64,000 bases of DNA from positions 1-64,000 of the forward strand of contig NZ_BMUG01000013.1 of the NCBI RefSeq assembly GCF_014650075.1, in the 5' to 3' direction. How positions within the stretch are numbered: position 1 is the stretch's first letter; each line of letters begins with the position of its first letter. The position numbers and the translations under genes were made by a program. Of the stretch, positions 1-7,823 are shown in pieces. The notes under the pieces were generated by a model. That model made no database searches and was not told the origin of the DNA. It worked only from the letters and a program-made list of their open reading frames with translations. Source of the stretch: Streptomyces microflavus. Its GTDB lineage: Bacteria > Actinomycetota > Actinomycetes > Streptomycetales > Streptomycetaceae.

Positions 1-219
1 GCCCGCAACTTCCTCAAGGACAACCCCGACCTCGCCGACGAGATCGAGAAGAAGATCCTGGAGAAGCTGGGTGTCGGTGTCCGGCCGGAGACCGAGACCG
101 CCGAGCCGGCCGCGGAAGGAACGGCGGCTGCGGGAGCGGCGGCGGACGGGGCGGCGAAGCCGGTGACCGCTGCGGCCACCAAGGCGAAGCCGGCCAAGAC
201 CGCGGCGGCCAAGAGCTAG
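1..219 (+). CDS. recA: RecA recombinase, C-terminal end (5' part outside window)
   Basis: The first 72 codons in view are the end of RecA, the ATPase that forms filaments on single-stranded DNA, drives strand exchange and triggers LexA self-cleavage. The visible part starts in the C-terminal domain (FLKDNPDLADEIEKKI, then LGVG) and passes into an Ala/Lys-rich tail ending AKTAAAKS, typical of Streptomyces RecA. The ATPase core lies upstream and cannot be checked. recX begins three bases after the stop, so the two are probably co-transcribed and translationally coupled. The assignment rests on the tail sequence plus the recX neighbour. Confidence 0.93.
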   Translation, partial: ARNFLKDNPDLADEIEKKILEKLGVGVRPETETAEPAAEGTAAAGAAADGAAKPVTAAATKAKPAKTAAAKS

Positions 220-222
220 GCC

Positions 223-885
223 GTGGCACGTCGTACGGAGTGGCCGGGAGGCCCTGCGGAGCCCGGCGCCGGGTTCGGCGAAGGGGCGGGCCGCCGTGGC
301 CGCTCCGGCACCAGGAGCAGCGGCTCCCCTTCCTCGTCGAGGGCCGAGAAGGGGGAGCCGCGTGATCAGCGGGACAGGGGCGAGCCCCGCGATCCGGTCG
401 AGCAGGCGCGCAATATCTGCCTGCGCCTGCTCACCGGGACGCCGAGGACGCGCAAGCAGCTCGCGGACGCCCTGCGCAAGCGGGAGATCCCGGACGAGGC
501 CGCCGAGGAGGTCCTCTCGCGCTTCGAGGACGTCGGGCTGATCGACGACGCGGCCTTCGCCGGGGCATGGGTGGAGTCCCGGCACCACGGCCGGGGGCTC
601 GCCCGCCGGGCCCTCGTCCGCGAGCTGCGCACGAAGGGCGTCGCCCCGTCCGTGATCGATGACGCGGTCGGGCGGCTCGACGCCGATCAGGAGGAGGAGA
701 CGGCCCGGGAGCTGGTGGCCCGCAAGCTCCGCTCCACCCGCGGCCTGGACCGCGACAAGCGGCTGCGCCGCCTCGCGGGCATGCTCGCCCGCAAGGGATA
801 CGGGGAGGGCATGGCCCTGCGGGTGGTGCGCCAGGCGCTGGAGGAGGAAGGCGAGGACACGGAAGGCCTGGACGAGCCTTTCTGA
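223..885 (+). CDS. recX: Regulatory protein RecX
   Basis: RecX binds RecA filaments and restrains RecA ATPase and strand exchange. The 220-residue product has a charged, disordered N-terminal extension of about 60 residues, then the all-helical RecX repeats: ARNICLRLLTGTPRTRKQLA, FEDVGLIDDAAFAGAWVESR and RRALVRELRTKGV match the family's conserved helices. Length is normal for actinomycetes. The GTG start lies 3 nt after the recA stop, with no separate Shine-Dalgarno sequence beyond the recA 3' end, which suggests translational coupling. Family is certain; the exact start could be a little further inside the extension. Confidence 0.95.
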   Translation: MARRTEWPGGPAEPGAGFGEGAGRRGRSGTRSSGSPSSSRAEKGEPRDQRDRGEPRDPVEQARNICLRLLTGTPRTRKQLADALRKREIPDEAAEEVLSRFEDVGLIDDAAFAGAWVESRHHGRGLARRALVRELRTKGVAPSVIDDAVGRLDADQEEETARELVARKLRSTRGLDRDKRLRRLAGMLARKGYGEGMALRVVRQALEEEGEDTEGLDEPF

Positions 886-977
886 GGGGAGCGGGCGCGG
901 GCCGGACGGGGGAGCGGGCGCGGGCAGCGGGGGCGCTGTGCAGTAGTGGCCGGTCAGCAGTGGTGGCCGGTCAGCAG
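886..977. repeat. Two short tandem direct repeats after recX
   Basis: Immediately after the recX stop a 17-nt unit (GGGGAGCGGGCGCGGGC) occurs at 886-902 and 909-925. A 15-nt unit (GTGGCCGGTCAGCAG) then occurs at 946-960 and 963-977. Both are exact two-copy repeats in G-rich non-coding DNA between convergent genes. They look like replication-slippage duplications rather than a functional array. Confidence 0.7.
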
Positions 978-1010
978 CGGGGAGCGGAGCGGCGGTCGGG
1001 GGCCCGCCGG

Positions 1011-1691
1011 TCAGTGTCCGGCCAGGGACGCGCGGCGGGCGGCTGAGTCGAGGAGGGCCAACGCGTCCGCCGCGGTGCGGCCCGGCGCGCGGTTCCAGGG
1101 GCCGATCAGCCCGGGCCACCCCTGGGAGCGGAGCTCGGTGATCAGCCAGGCGCCGGCCCGGTTCACGGTGGTGGGGGAGCCGTAGCCGAGCCGGTGGGCG
1201 GTGAGCATCGCGCCGCAGATGCAGCGGGCGCCACGGGCGTTGCGCAGCCGGTACGGGGTGTTCTGCCAGCCCCATTCGGTCAGGACCTGCCGGGCGTAGC
1301 CGAGGTGGACGGAGGGTCTCAGATCTCTCTGGCCGACCCGCCGCCAGGCGTGTACACGGTCGGGCAGTACCGCACCCAGCCGACCGGGGAGCGGGCGCTC
1401 GGGCGGAGGCGCTGCCGGCAGCGCCTGCAGGGAGTCGTCGATGAGCCGGTCGACGGGGACGGACAACAGACTCCGCCAGTCGGCAGGGCGGTCCTGTGCG
1501 GGTGACGGGCACCGGCCGGGGACTACCGGCTCCGGGCGCTCGGCCGGGGAGAGCACGGGCTGGGGGGCGGTGCTCTCCCACCCCGAGACGATGCGCTGCC
1601 ACGCTTGTGTGTCGTGCAGCCGGGAAGCCTGGGCGTCGAGCTGGTCGGGGGTGAGGACTGGGATCGCCATGAGTGCGTCATCTCCGTACAT
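1011..1691 (-). CDS. DUF6197-like hypothetical protein
   Basis: A 226-residue protein of unknown function. The first ~110 residues are Pro-rich and low complexity. The C-terminal half (YARQVLTEWGWQNTPYRL, then ARCICGAMLTAHRLGYG) resembles the DUF6197 pattern of a helix ending in GW, a gap, and a CxxGA helix. The ATG at 1691 is chosen because AGAGG lies 5 nt upstream; an ATG at 1670 and a further-upstream ATG at 1727 are alternatives. It stands alone, convergent with recX. The family call is from memory of the motif, so it is moderate; no catalytic residues can be named. Confidence 0.65.
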   Translation of the reverse strand: MYGDDALMAIPVLTPDQLDAQASRLHDTQAWQRIVSGWESTAPQPVLSPAERPEPVVPGRCPSPAQDRPADWRSLLSVPVDRLIDDSLQALPAAPPPERPLPGRLGAVLPDRVHAWRRVGQRDLRPSVHLGYARQVLTEWGWQNTPYRLRNARGARCICGAMLTAHRLGYGSPTTVNRAGAWLITELRSQGWPGLIGPWNRAPGRTAADALALLDSAARRASLAGH

Positions 1692-1829
1692 TTCGACCTC
1701 TGTATGAGGCGAATGTCGGTCGCGCACGGCGATGGCTCTACTGGAATGCGGCGTTCGGGTGTGTCACGCGCAGGAGCGAGGTTCAGAAGAAGTGAGCCAG
1801 AAGCAGTGAGTCGGAAGTGAGCCGGACGT

Positions 1830-1874
1830 GAGGGAGGGGGCGGCCACGTCACGCCCGTGGCCGCCCCCTCCCTC
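1830..1874 (-). terminator. Terminator of cysteine dioxygenase-rhodanese operon
   Basis: A perfect 19-bp inverted repeat (arms 1830-1848 and 1856-1874, 7-nt loop) lies 17 nt past the rhodanese stop on the minus strand. It has no T-run, as is usual for Streptomyces terminators. Confidence 0.85.
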
Positions 1875-1890
1875 GGATCGATGTCCGGCG

Positions 1891-2382
1891 TCAGCCGCCG
1901 GTGCCGGTGCCGGTCCTGCCCTCGGCGTCGGCGTCGGCAGCGGTCTCGGCGTCGGCGGCCAGGGTCACCGGGAGCCCTGCCGCGCGCCAGGCCTGGAAGC
2001 CGCCGATCAGGTCGGTGGACCGGTGCAGCCCGAGTTGGCGCAGCGATGTCACCGCGAGGCTCGACGCGTACCCCTCGTTGCAGATGACGACCACCGGGAG
2101 GTCGTGGCTCACCGCCTCGGCGGCGCGGTGGCTGCCCTGCGGGTCGAGCCGCCACTCCAGCTCGTTGCGCTCCACGACCAGCGCGCCGGGAATGAGCCCG
2201 TCCCGGTCCCGGAGTGCCGCGTACCGGATGTCCACCAGCAGCGCCCCGTCCGCCGCCGCGGCGGAAGCCTCGTGCGGGCCGATCCGGTCGTAACCGGCCC
2301 GGACCCGCTCCAGCAGCTCGTCGATGCCCACCGGCTCCGGGGTGCCCACGCCCTCGGCGCCACCCCGGTCGTCGCCGCTCAC
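1891..2382 (-). CDS. Rhodanese-like sulfurtransferase domain protein
   Basis: A 163-residue single-domain rhodanese. These proteins pass sulfane sulfur through a persulfide on an active-site cysteine. The sequence shows LLVDIRYAALRDRDGLIPGA (the CH2A-type strand and turn), then VVVICNEGYASS, where Cys101 is the expected nucleophile, and a closing GGFQAWRAAGLP. The C-terminus is a short Gly/Thr tail. Its start overlaps the stop of the cysteine dioxygenase gene by 4 nt (ATGA), so the two are co-translated. That pairing suggests a role in handling sulfur from cysteine breakdown. The physiological acceptor cannot be read from sequence. Confidence 0.9.
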   Translation of the reverse strand: MSGDDRGGAEGVGTPEPVGIDELLERVRAGYDRIGPHEASAAAADGALLVDIRYAALRDRDGLIPGALVVERNELEWRLDPQGSHRAAEAVSHDLPVVVICNEGYASSLAVTSLRQLGLHRSTDLIGGFQAWRAAGLPVTLAADAETAADADAEGRTGTGTGG

Positions 2383-2999
2383 TGCCAGTCCTCCGGGCGC
2401 TCGGTCTGCTCCAGCCGGAGCACCGCGCCGGTGCGGCTGAACCGGCGGATCCGCGGCAGCGGCGGGTAGTACGCGTGGACGGAGACGGCATGCACGCTGT
2501 CGGACTCGTTGAGGACCTCGTGCACATGGTTCTGCCCGAAGGCCCGCCCCTGACCGGCCGCCAGCTCCCGTGACCGGTCCACCCCCTCGTTCAGCTCCAG
2601 GGTCTTCCAGCCGTCGGTGGGCAGCCGTACGGCCAGTGAGTGCTCCTTGAGGGCGCCGGCCGCGGTGGTGAAGGCGCCGACCGAGTCGGCGTGGTCGTGC
2701 CAGCCGGTCCCGGTCCCCGGCGGCCAGCCGATCAGCCAGGCCTCGCTGCCACCCGGCCCGTCGAGCCGGACCCAGGTGCGGCCCTCCGGATCGAGCGGGA
2801 GAGAGGCGATGAGCGCGGTGTCCTCGGCGGCGCGGCGCACGAAGTCAAGCAGCTCCGCGACCGTCGGACCGGAGGAAACGGAACGGGCCGAGCCGACCCG
2901 CGCGGAAACAGCGGGAGCGGAGGCCACCGGTCCGGTGGCGGGGGAGGCGGGGGAGGGTACGGAAGCAGCCGTGGGTACGGCAGGAGAGGGGGAAGACAC
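2379..2999 (-). CDS. Cysteine dioxygenase family protein
   Basis: Non-heme iron cupin of about 206 residues, predicted to oxidise cysteine to cysteine sulfinate. The iron-binding pattern is visible: GTGTGWHDHADSVGAF supplies two histidines and GRAFGQNHVHEVLNES the third. A cupin end follows with HAVSVHAYYPPLP. The GTG at 2999 is preferred because AGGACGG lies 5 nt upstream; the frame stays open back to 3137, but that part would overlap the leader peptide and is Pro/Ala-rich. It is followed by an overlapping rhodanese and preceded by a cysteine-rich leader ORF, which together indicate cysteine-responsive sulfur catabolism. A thiol dioxygenase with another substrate (e.g. 3-mercaptopropionate) is possible. 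Confidence 0.88.
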   Translation of the reverse strand: MSSPSPAVPTAASVPSPASPATGPVASAPAVSARVGSARSVSSGPTVAELLDFVRRAAEDTALIASLPLDPEGRTWVRLDGPGGSEAWLIGWPPGTGTGWHDHADSVGAFTTAAGALKEHSLAVRLPTDGWKTLELNEGVDRSRELAAGQGRAFGQNHVHEVLNESDSVHAVSVHAYYPPLPRIRRFSRTGAVLRLEQTERPEDWQ

Positions 3000-3073
3000 A
3001 GGGACCGTCCTGAGAGTTCGCGCGAGATCCCGGCCGTGCGGGAAAGCGGCACGGACCGGCAGAGGAGGGCGAT

Positions 3074-3160
3074 TCAGCAGGACGGGCGACACACGCAGCC
3101 CGCGTAACGGAGGAGGTCCATATGGACCCTCCGCCACAGGCGCACATCGGTGTCGGTCAT
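3074..3160 (-). CDS. Cysteine-rich putative leader peptide (28 aa)
   Basis: A short ORF upstream of the cysteine dioxygenase gene encodes 28 residues: a basic start with LWRRVH, then MDLLRYAGCVCRPSC and stop. Three of the last seven codons are cysteine. This matches the short actinobacterial 'putative leader peptide' class found before sulfur-metabolism genes. The ATG at 3160 has no Shine-Dalgarno but lies 7 nt after a -10 hexamer, fitting a leaderless mRNA. An internal ATG at 3121 has GGAGGG 5 nt upstream and would give only the last 15 residues. Either way it ends 74 nt before the dioxygenase start. Inferred role: ribosome occupancy at the Cys codons senses Cys-tRNA and sets downstream expression. 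Confidence 0.8.
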   Translation of the reverse strand: MTDTDVRLWRRVHMDLLRYAGCVCRPSC

Positions 3161-3167
3161 GATCTGG

Positions 3168-3196
3168 AGTACACCATGTGCGCCCGTGACGGTCAA
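3168..3196 (-). promoter_or_regulatory. Promoter of leader peptide / cysteine dioxygenase operon
   Basis: Reading the minus strand, TTGACC (3196-3191) is followed after exactly 17 nt by TGTACT (3173-3168), a good match to the housekeeping -35/-10 consensus. The expected +1 falls at 3161-3160, on or next to the leader ATG. It overlaps the 3' end of the monooxygenase gene. Confidence 0.65.
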
Positions 3197-4929
3197 TTGA
3201 TCCTGGCGGTCCGGTCGGCGTGAACCCGCTCGCGGGGCCCCGGCGCGCGCGCCGCCCCCCGCTCGTCCCCGTCGCTCTTCCTGTCCCCGCTCTCCCCGTC
3301 CCCGCTCTCCGCGGATCCGGCGTCGGACCCGGCCCCGGCCCCGGTCAGCCCGCCCAGCGCCGCCCGCGCCGCGGCGAACAGCTCCGCGGGCCGTACGCCG
3401 GCGAAGGCGGCCACCAGGTGTCCGTCGGGCCGCACCAGCAGGACGGTGTGGGCCGACGCACCCGGGTAGCTCTCCGTGACCAGCAGCTCCGCCGTGGACG
3501 GCAGTGCCTCCACGGCTTCCACGAGGCGCGGCATGATGCCGGCGGTCAGCCAGTGCCGCCGGTCCCACACACCGGTTCCGGGGGCGACCAGGATCACCAG
3601 CGGGTGCCCCTGCCCGAGCCGCTCGCGCAGCCGTACCGACGTTCCGTCCGGCGCCGTCACCCGTACATCGGCGACCGGCGCACCGGGGGGCGTACCCACC
3701 GTGGTGTGCGCCTCGGCGTGCGGTGGTGCAAGGGGGGAGTGCGTGTACGAAGGGGGCGCACCGAGGGCTCCGCAGCCCAGGTGGCCGTCGGCGAGCAGCG
3801 TGTCGTGACTCCGGGCCGCGCCCGGTACCAGCGTCCGCAGTCCCCCGCCGCCCCGCAGTATCGGCAGGGACTGGTCGGCGGCGCGCAGCCGGGCGGCCAC
3901 CGCGGCCCGGCGTTCGGCCTGGTAGCTGTCGAGCAGCAGATCGGTGCCGCCGTGATGCCAGGCGTGGGCGAGCTTCCACGCCAGGTTCTCGGCGTCCCGG
4001 ATGCCCTCGTCCAGGCCCTGGGTGCCGAGCGCTCCCAGCAGATGCGCGGCGTCGCCCGCCAGGAAGGCCCGCTGCACCCGCCAGCGCCGGGCGAGGCGGT
4101 GGTGGAGCGTGTGCACCCCGGTGTCGAGCAGCTCGTACGGCGGGGTCTCGCCGCACCAGCCGGCCAGACTGTCCCGGATGCGGGTGATCAGGGCGTCCGG
4201 GGTGACCAGCTCGCCGCGCGGCGGGAGCAGCCAGTCCAGCCGCCAGACCCCGTCCGGCAGCGGCCGCGCGCCGACCTCGGCACCCCCGGTGCGCCACGGC
4301 GGCTGCCGGTGCAGCACGGCCTCGCCCGGCCAGGGCAGGTCGGCCCGCAGCGCGGCGACGGCGTGCCGTTCCACCGCCGTACGACCGGGAAACCTGATGT
4401 CCAGCAGCTTGCGCACGGTCGAGCGTGCGCCGTCGCAGCCGACCAGATAGCTGCCGCGCCACCAGGTCGCACCGGGCCCCTTGGTGTGCACCGTGACGCC
4501 GTCGCGGTCCTGCTCCAGGGTGTCGACCCGGCTCAGCTCCACCAGCTTCACCAGCGGCGCCGCCGCGACGGCGGCGCGCAGGGCCGACGCCAGCGCGTGC
4601 TGCGGAATGTGGAGGGGGGCCGGGAGGGGCGGCGCGTCCTCGTCGACGGAGTCCCCGGAACCCGGACCCAGCGGCACATCACGGACCAGCTGCTTCCGGC
4701 GCATCGAGCGCCACCCGCTCCACCGCAGCCCGTCCTTCTCCAGGCGGGCGGCGCCGAGCCGCTCCACCAGATCGGCGGTGTCCTCACGCAGCACGACCGT
4801 GCGGGCGAGACGTACTTCCTCGGTGCCCGGCCCCTCGTCGAGGAGCACGCAGGGGACACCCTGGGCGGCGAGGGCCAGCGACAGCGTCAGGCCGACGGGC
4901 CCGGCGCCGACGACGATCACCGGGTCCAC
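3193..4929 (-). CDS. FAD-dependent monooxygenase (PHBH/UbiH-like)
   Basis: A 578-residue class A flavoprotein hydroxylase with a C-terminal thioredoxin-like region. The FAD fold opens at the N-terminus with VIVVGAGPVGLTLSLALAAQ (GxGxxG). The second FAD/NADPH motif is LVGCDGARSTVRKLL and the third is FLAGDAAHLLGALGTQGLDE. Length and the ~170-residue C-terminal extension fit aromatic-ring hydroxylases of the pentachlorophenol/resorcinol type. The GTG at 4929 is chosen because GGAGGA lies 8 nt upstream and the FAD strand begins at once; the frame stays open to 5127 but that part is non-homologous. It stands alone with no ring-cleavage genes nearby, so the substrate is unknown. Confidence 0.88.
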   Translation of the reverse strand: MDPVIVVGAGPVGLTLSLALAAQGVPCVLLDEGPGTEEVRLARTVVLREDTADLVERLGAARLEKDGLRWSGWRSMRRKQLVRDVPLGPGSGDSVDEDAPPLPAPLHIPQHALASALRAAVAAAPLVKLVELSRVDTLEQDRDGVTVHTKGPGATWWRGSYLVGCDGARSTVRKLLDIRFPGRTAVERHAVAALRADLPWPGEAVLHRQPPWRTGGAEVGARPLPDGVWRLDWLLPPRGELVTPDALITRIRDSLAGWCGETPPYELLDTGVHTLHHRLARRWRVQRAFLAGDAAHLLGALGTQGLDEGIRDAENLAWKLAHAWHHGGTDLLLDSYQAERRAAVAARLRAADQSLPILRGGGGLRTLVPGAARSHDTLLADGHLGCGALGAPPSYTHSPLAPPHAEAHTTVGTPPGAPVADVRVTAPDGTSVRLRERLGQGHPLVILVAPGTGVWDRRHWLTAGIMPRLVEAVEALPSTAELLVTESYPGASAHTVLLVRPDGHLVAAFAGVRPAELFAAARAALGGLTGAGAGSDAGSAESGDGESGDRKSDGDERGAARAPGPRERVHADRTARIN

Positions 4930-5035
4930 GGCGCGTGTCCTCCGGCCCGTACGGTCATGCGGAACGTGGCAGTGGAAGCCGGGTGCGTGATCACAGAACG
5001 TATGCAACCCACTGGGGGTGCTTGCGTCAAGTGAC

Positions 5036-5065
5036 CGAGGCAGCGACGCGTGCGCCGCTGCCTCG
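5036..5065 (-). terminator. Putative terminator of gluABCD
   Basis: Perfect 10-bp inverted repeat CGAGGCAGCG / CGCTGCCTCG (5036-5045, 5056-5065) with a 10-nt loop, 31 nt past the gluD stop. It also lies in the promoter region of the monooxygenase gene. Confidence 0.55.
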
Positions 5066-5095
5066 AATGCTTCTGCCGGGAAGGACCGACCACGG

Positions 5096-6049
5096 TCAGT
5101 TCTGTGACACTCCGGCCCCACCTGCACCGTCGGCCCCGGTGCCTGCGCCCCCTGCGCCCCCTGTGGTGTCGGCGTTCGGGCCGAACGTGCCGGCCGTCGC
5201 GTCGATGGTTCCGGGGGCCTGGACGGCCGGCGCCACCGCGATGCCGGTCTTGGCGCGGCGGCCGCGCTTCTCGATCCAGGTCGCCAGCGACGAGAGCAGC
5301 AGACAGAGCGCGATGTAGATCGTGCCGATGACCGTGATCGTCGAGACGTACGGGTACTGGCCGTTGACCAGGGTGTTGGAGGCGATCAGACGCGCGGTCT
5401 GGAGCAGCTCCGGGTACAGGATGATGAAGCCGAGCGAGGTGTCCTTGAGGGTCACCACGAGCTGGCTGATGATCGTCGGCAGCATCGACCGGACCGCCTG
5501 CGGCATCAGGACGGTGACCATCACCTGGGTCTTGCTCATGCCGAGCGCGTACGCGGCCTCGCTCTGGCCCCGGGGGACGGCGTTGATGCCGGCGCGCAGC
5601 ACCTCGGCCTGCACACAGCCGTTGTAGACGGACAGGCCCGCGGCCAGCGCCCACATCGAGTAGTCGGTGAGGAAGCCGACCCAGATGGCGTAGATCGTGA
5701 TCAGCAGCGGGAGCGAGCGGAACAGCTCGATGAAGGTGGTCGCCGCCCAGCGGACCGGTTTGTGGTCGGAGAGGCGTCCCACCGCCAGCACCACACCGAG
5801 GACGACCGAGCCGACCGCGGCCAGGCCGAACGCCTTGAGCGTGGCGACGAGGGCGTCGGCGATGTTCTGCCGGATGCCCGAGTAGTTGAAGATGTCCCAC
5901 ATCTCGGGGGCCAGGTGGCCCTTGTCGGCCAGCCGCAGCAGACTGACCGCGATCAGCGCCGCGATGGCGAGGGTGCCGACGACGGCGTAGATGCGGTTAC
6001 GGACGACGGCCTTGGGGCCCGGGGCGTCGTAGAGAACGCTGGCGCTCAT
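5096..6049 (-). CDS. gluD: Glutamate ABC transporter permease GluD
   Basis: A 317-residue inner-membrane permease of the polar amino acid (HisM/GlnP) type, predicted to pair with GluC and carry glutamate. Hydrophobic segments are clear, starting with VVGTLAIAALIAVSLL after a short cytoplasmic lead. The EAA-type loop that contacts the ATPase is AAYALGMSKTQVMVTVLMPQAVRSMLP. The last ~60 residues are a Gly/Ala/Thr-rich cytoplasmic tail absent from shorter homologues. Its ATG overlaps the gluC stop by 4 nt, giving tight coupling. Substrate is inferred from the complete gluABCD order and the adjacent gluRK pair. Confidence 0.9.
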   Translation of the reverse strand: MSASVLYDAPGPKAVVRNRIYAVVGTLAIAALIAVSLLRLADKGHLAPEMWDIFNYSGIRQNIADALVATLKAFGLAAVGSVVLGVVLAVGRLSDHKPVRWAATTFIELFRSLPLLITIYAIWVGFLTDYSMWALAAGLSVYNGCVQAEVLRAGINAVPRGQSEAAYALGMSKTQVMVTVLMPQAVRSMLPTIISQLVVTLKDTSLGFIILYPELLQTARLIASNTLVNGQYPYVSTITVIGTIYIALCLLLSSLATWIEKRGRRAKTGIAVAPAVQAPGTIDATAGTFGPNADTTGGAGGAGTGADGAGGAGVSQN

Positions 6050-6693
6050 CGGGCGACCTCCATGCGACGCTCCAGCAGCCGGAAGAGGCCGCTGATGGTA
6101 AACGTGACGACCAGGTAGCCGAGGGCCACCCAGATGAAGACGGGGACGATGTCGTAGCCCTTGTCGCTCATCAGCTTCTGCCAGCCGAAGAGTTCGGCGA
6201 CGCTGAAGGCTCCGGCGATCGCGGAGTTCTTGGTGAGCGCGATGAAGATGCTGCTCAGCGGCGGGATGACGGTCCGCGTCGCCTGGGGGAGCACCACGAT
6301 GCGCAGGGTCTGGGCGAACGTCATGCCGATCGAGCGGGCGGCTTCGGCCTGGCCCAGCGGCACGGTGTTGATGCCGGAGCGGACCGCCTCGCAGACGAAC
6401 GAGGAGGTGTAGAAGCCGAGCGCCAGCGAGCCGAGCACGAACGGGCTCATCCCCGGGAAGAGGATCTCCGGGACGACGAAGAAGAAGATCAGGAAGAGCA
6501 GCGTCAGCGGGGTGTTGCGCATCAGCGTCACCCAGGCGGTGCCGAAGTACCGCAGCGGCGGCACCGGCGAGACCCGGAATCCGGCGATGGCGACACCGAG
6601 CACCAGGGCGATAACCGAGCTGACGGCGGTGATCGACACGGTTCCTATGAAGCCGTCGCGGAACTCTGGGAAATTGTCGAGCAGTACGTTCAT
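6046..6693 (-). CDS. gluC: Glutamate ABC transporter permease GluC
   Basis: A 215-residue permease of the polar amino acid ABC family. The N-terminal periplasmic/membrane start (MNVLLDNFPEFRDGFIGTVS) and the ATPase-contact loop AEAARSIGMTFAQTLRIVVLPQA are typical of GluC/HisQ. About five membrane spans are visible. It is the third gene of the gluABCD operon and overlaps gluD by 4 nt. A 160-nt gap with a hairpin separates it from gluB, whereas all other junctions are short. Confidence 0.92.
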   Translation of the reverse strand: MNVLLDNFPEFRDGFIGTVSITAVSSVIALVLGVAIAGFRVSPVPPLRYFGTAWVTLMRNTPLTLLFLIFFFVVPEILFPGMSPFVLGSLALGFYTSSFVCEAVRSGINTVPLGQAEAARSIGMTFAQTLRIVVLPQATRTVIPPLSSIFIALTKNSAIAGAFSVAELFGWQKLMSDKGYDIVPVFIWVALGYLVVTFTISGLFRLLERRMEVAR

Positions 6694-6759
6694 GAGGTCT
6701 CCGCGTCGGCGGTCAGCGGCATCAGGGCAGGGGAAGGGGCGCCCCGTGCGCCCGCCCCG

Positions 6760-6774
6760 TGCCCCTGAGGGGCA
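6760..6774 (-). promoter_or_regulatory. Small hairpin in the gluB-gluC gap
   Basis: TGCCCC-TGA-GGGGCA forms a 6-bp stem 80 nt past the gluB stop, in a C/G-rich 160-nt gap inside an otherwise tight operon. Similar hairpins after binding-protein genes stabilise the upstream mRNA or reduce read-through, so that the binding protein is made in excess. Functional role is inference. Confidence 0.4.
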
Positions 6775-6853
6775 GCGGCGGCGTACGGGACGCCTCCTGA
6801 GTCACACGCGGTACGTCAGTGACGGGGCGTCGGCCGTGGGACGGCGGACGGCG

Positions 6854-7777
6854 TCAGTAGCGCTCGAGCGCCGGCGGCTCGATGTAGTCCGAACCGGACA
6901 GGCCCAGCGTGGCCTCGTAGATCTTCTTGTACGTGCCGTCCGTGACGTGCTTCTCGAGCGAGTCGTTGATCGCGTCGCGCAGGACCTTGTCGTCCTTGTT
7001 CAGGCCGACGCCGTAGGGCTCGCTGGTGAACGGCTTGCCGACGACCCTGAGCTTGCCGGAGTTGGCGGCCGCATAACCCTTGAGGATCGAGTCGTCCGTG
7101 GTGAGGGCGTCGACCTGCTTGGTCAGCACCTGCTGCACGCAGTCGGAGTACTTGGCCAGCTCGACGACGTCCGCGCCGTACTCCGGCTTCTTGATCTCCT
7201 GGAGCGGGGTGGAGCCGACGATCGAGCAGACCTTCTTGCCCTTCACCGAGTCCTTGCCGGTGATGGAGTTGTCGTCCTTGCGGACCAGGAGGTCGGCGCC
7301 CGCCTTGTAGTACGGACCGGCGAAGCCGACCTGCTTCTTGCGCTCGTCGTTGATCGTGTACGTACCGACGAAGTAGTCGACCTGGCCCTTGGAGATCGCC
7401 GTCTCACGGATGCCGGAGTCGACGGTCTTCCACTCGATCTGCTTCTCCGTGAAGCCGAGGTCCGCCGCGATCATCTTGGCGATCTCGATGTCGAAGCCGG
7501 AGCGCTCCTTGGTCGACTGGTCCTCGAAGCCGAGGTAGGGCTGGTCGGCCTTGGCGCCGATGATCAGCTTGCCGCGCTCCTTCGCCTTCTTGAAGACCGG
7601 CGAGTCCAGGGAGACGTCCTTGGCGACGGTGTACGTGGGCAGCGCGGGAGCCTCGGAGGAGCCGGGCTTGGTGCCGCTCGGTTTGTCACCGGCGGAACCC
7701 TCCTTGCCACCACACGCGGTCGCGGTCAGGGCGAGGACGGCGATGGCCGCGACGGCGGCCGACTTGCGGAGCTTCAT
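6854..7777 (-). CDS. gluB: Glutamate-binding lipoprotein GluB
   Basis: A 307-residue secreted lipoprotein that captures glutamate for GluACD. The signal peptide ends in VLALTATACGG, so Cys22 is the expected lipidated residue after cleavage. A short Gly/Ser linker follows, then a type II periplasmic-binding (SBP_bac_3) fold: GKLIIGAKADQPYLGFED, GFDIEIAKMIAADLGF and VDYFVGTYTINDERKKQVGFAGPYY are hallmark stretches. The ATG at 7777 is chosen from the signal peptide and AAGGA about 8 nt upstream; the open frame upstream to 7972 is spurious. It lies 46 nt after gluA. Confidence 0.94.
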   Translation of the reverse strand: MKLRKSAAVAAIAVLALTATACGGKEGSAGDKPSGTKPGSSEAPALPTYTVAKDVSLDSPVFKKAKERGKLIIGAKADQPYLGFEDQSTKERSGFDIEIAKMIAADLGFTEKQIEWKTVDSGIRETAISKGQVDYFVGTYTINDERKKQVGFAGPYYKAGADLLVRKDDNSITGKDSVKGKKVCSIVGSTPLQEIKKPEYGADVVELAKYSDCVQQVLTKQVDALTTDDSILKGYAAANSGKLRVVGKPFTSEPYGVGLNKDDKVLRDAINDSLEKHVTDGTYKKIYEATLGLSGSDYIEPPALERY

Positions 7778-7823
7778 GTGAGTTTTCCTTATGCCGTGGG
7801 TCGTTGTCGTCAGTCGTCGGTCG

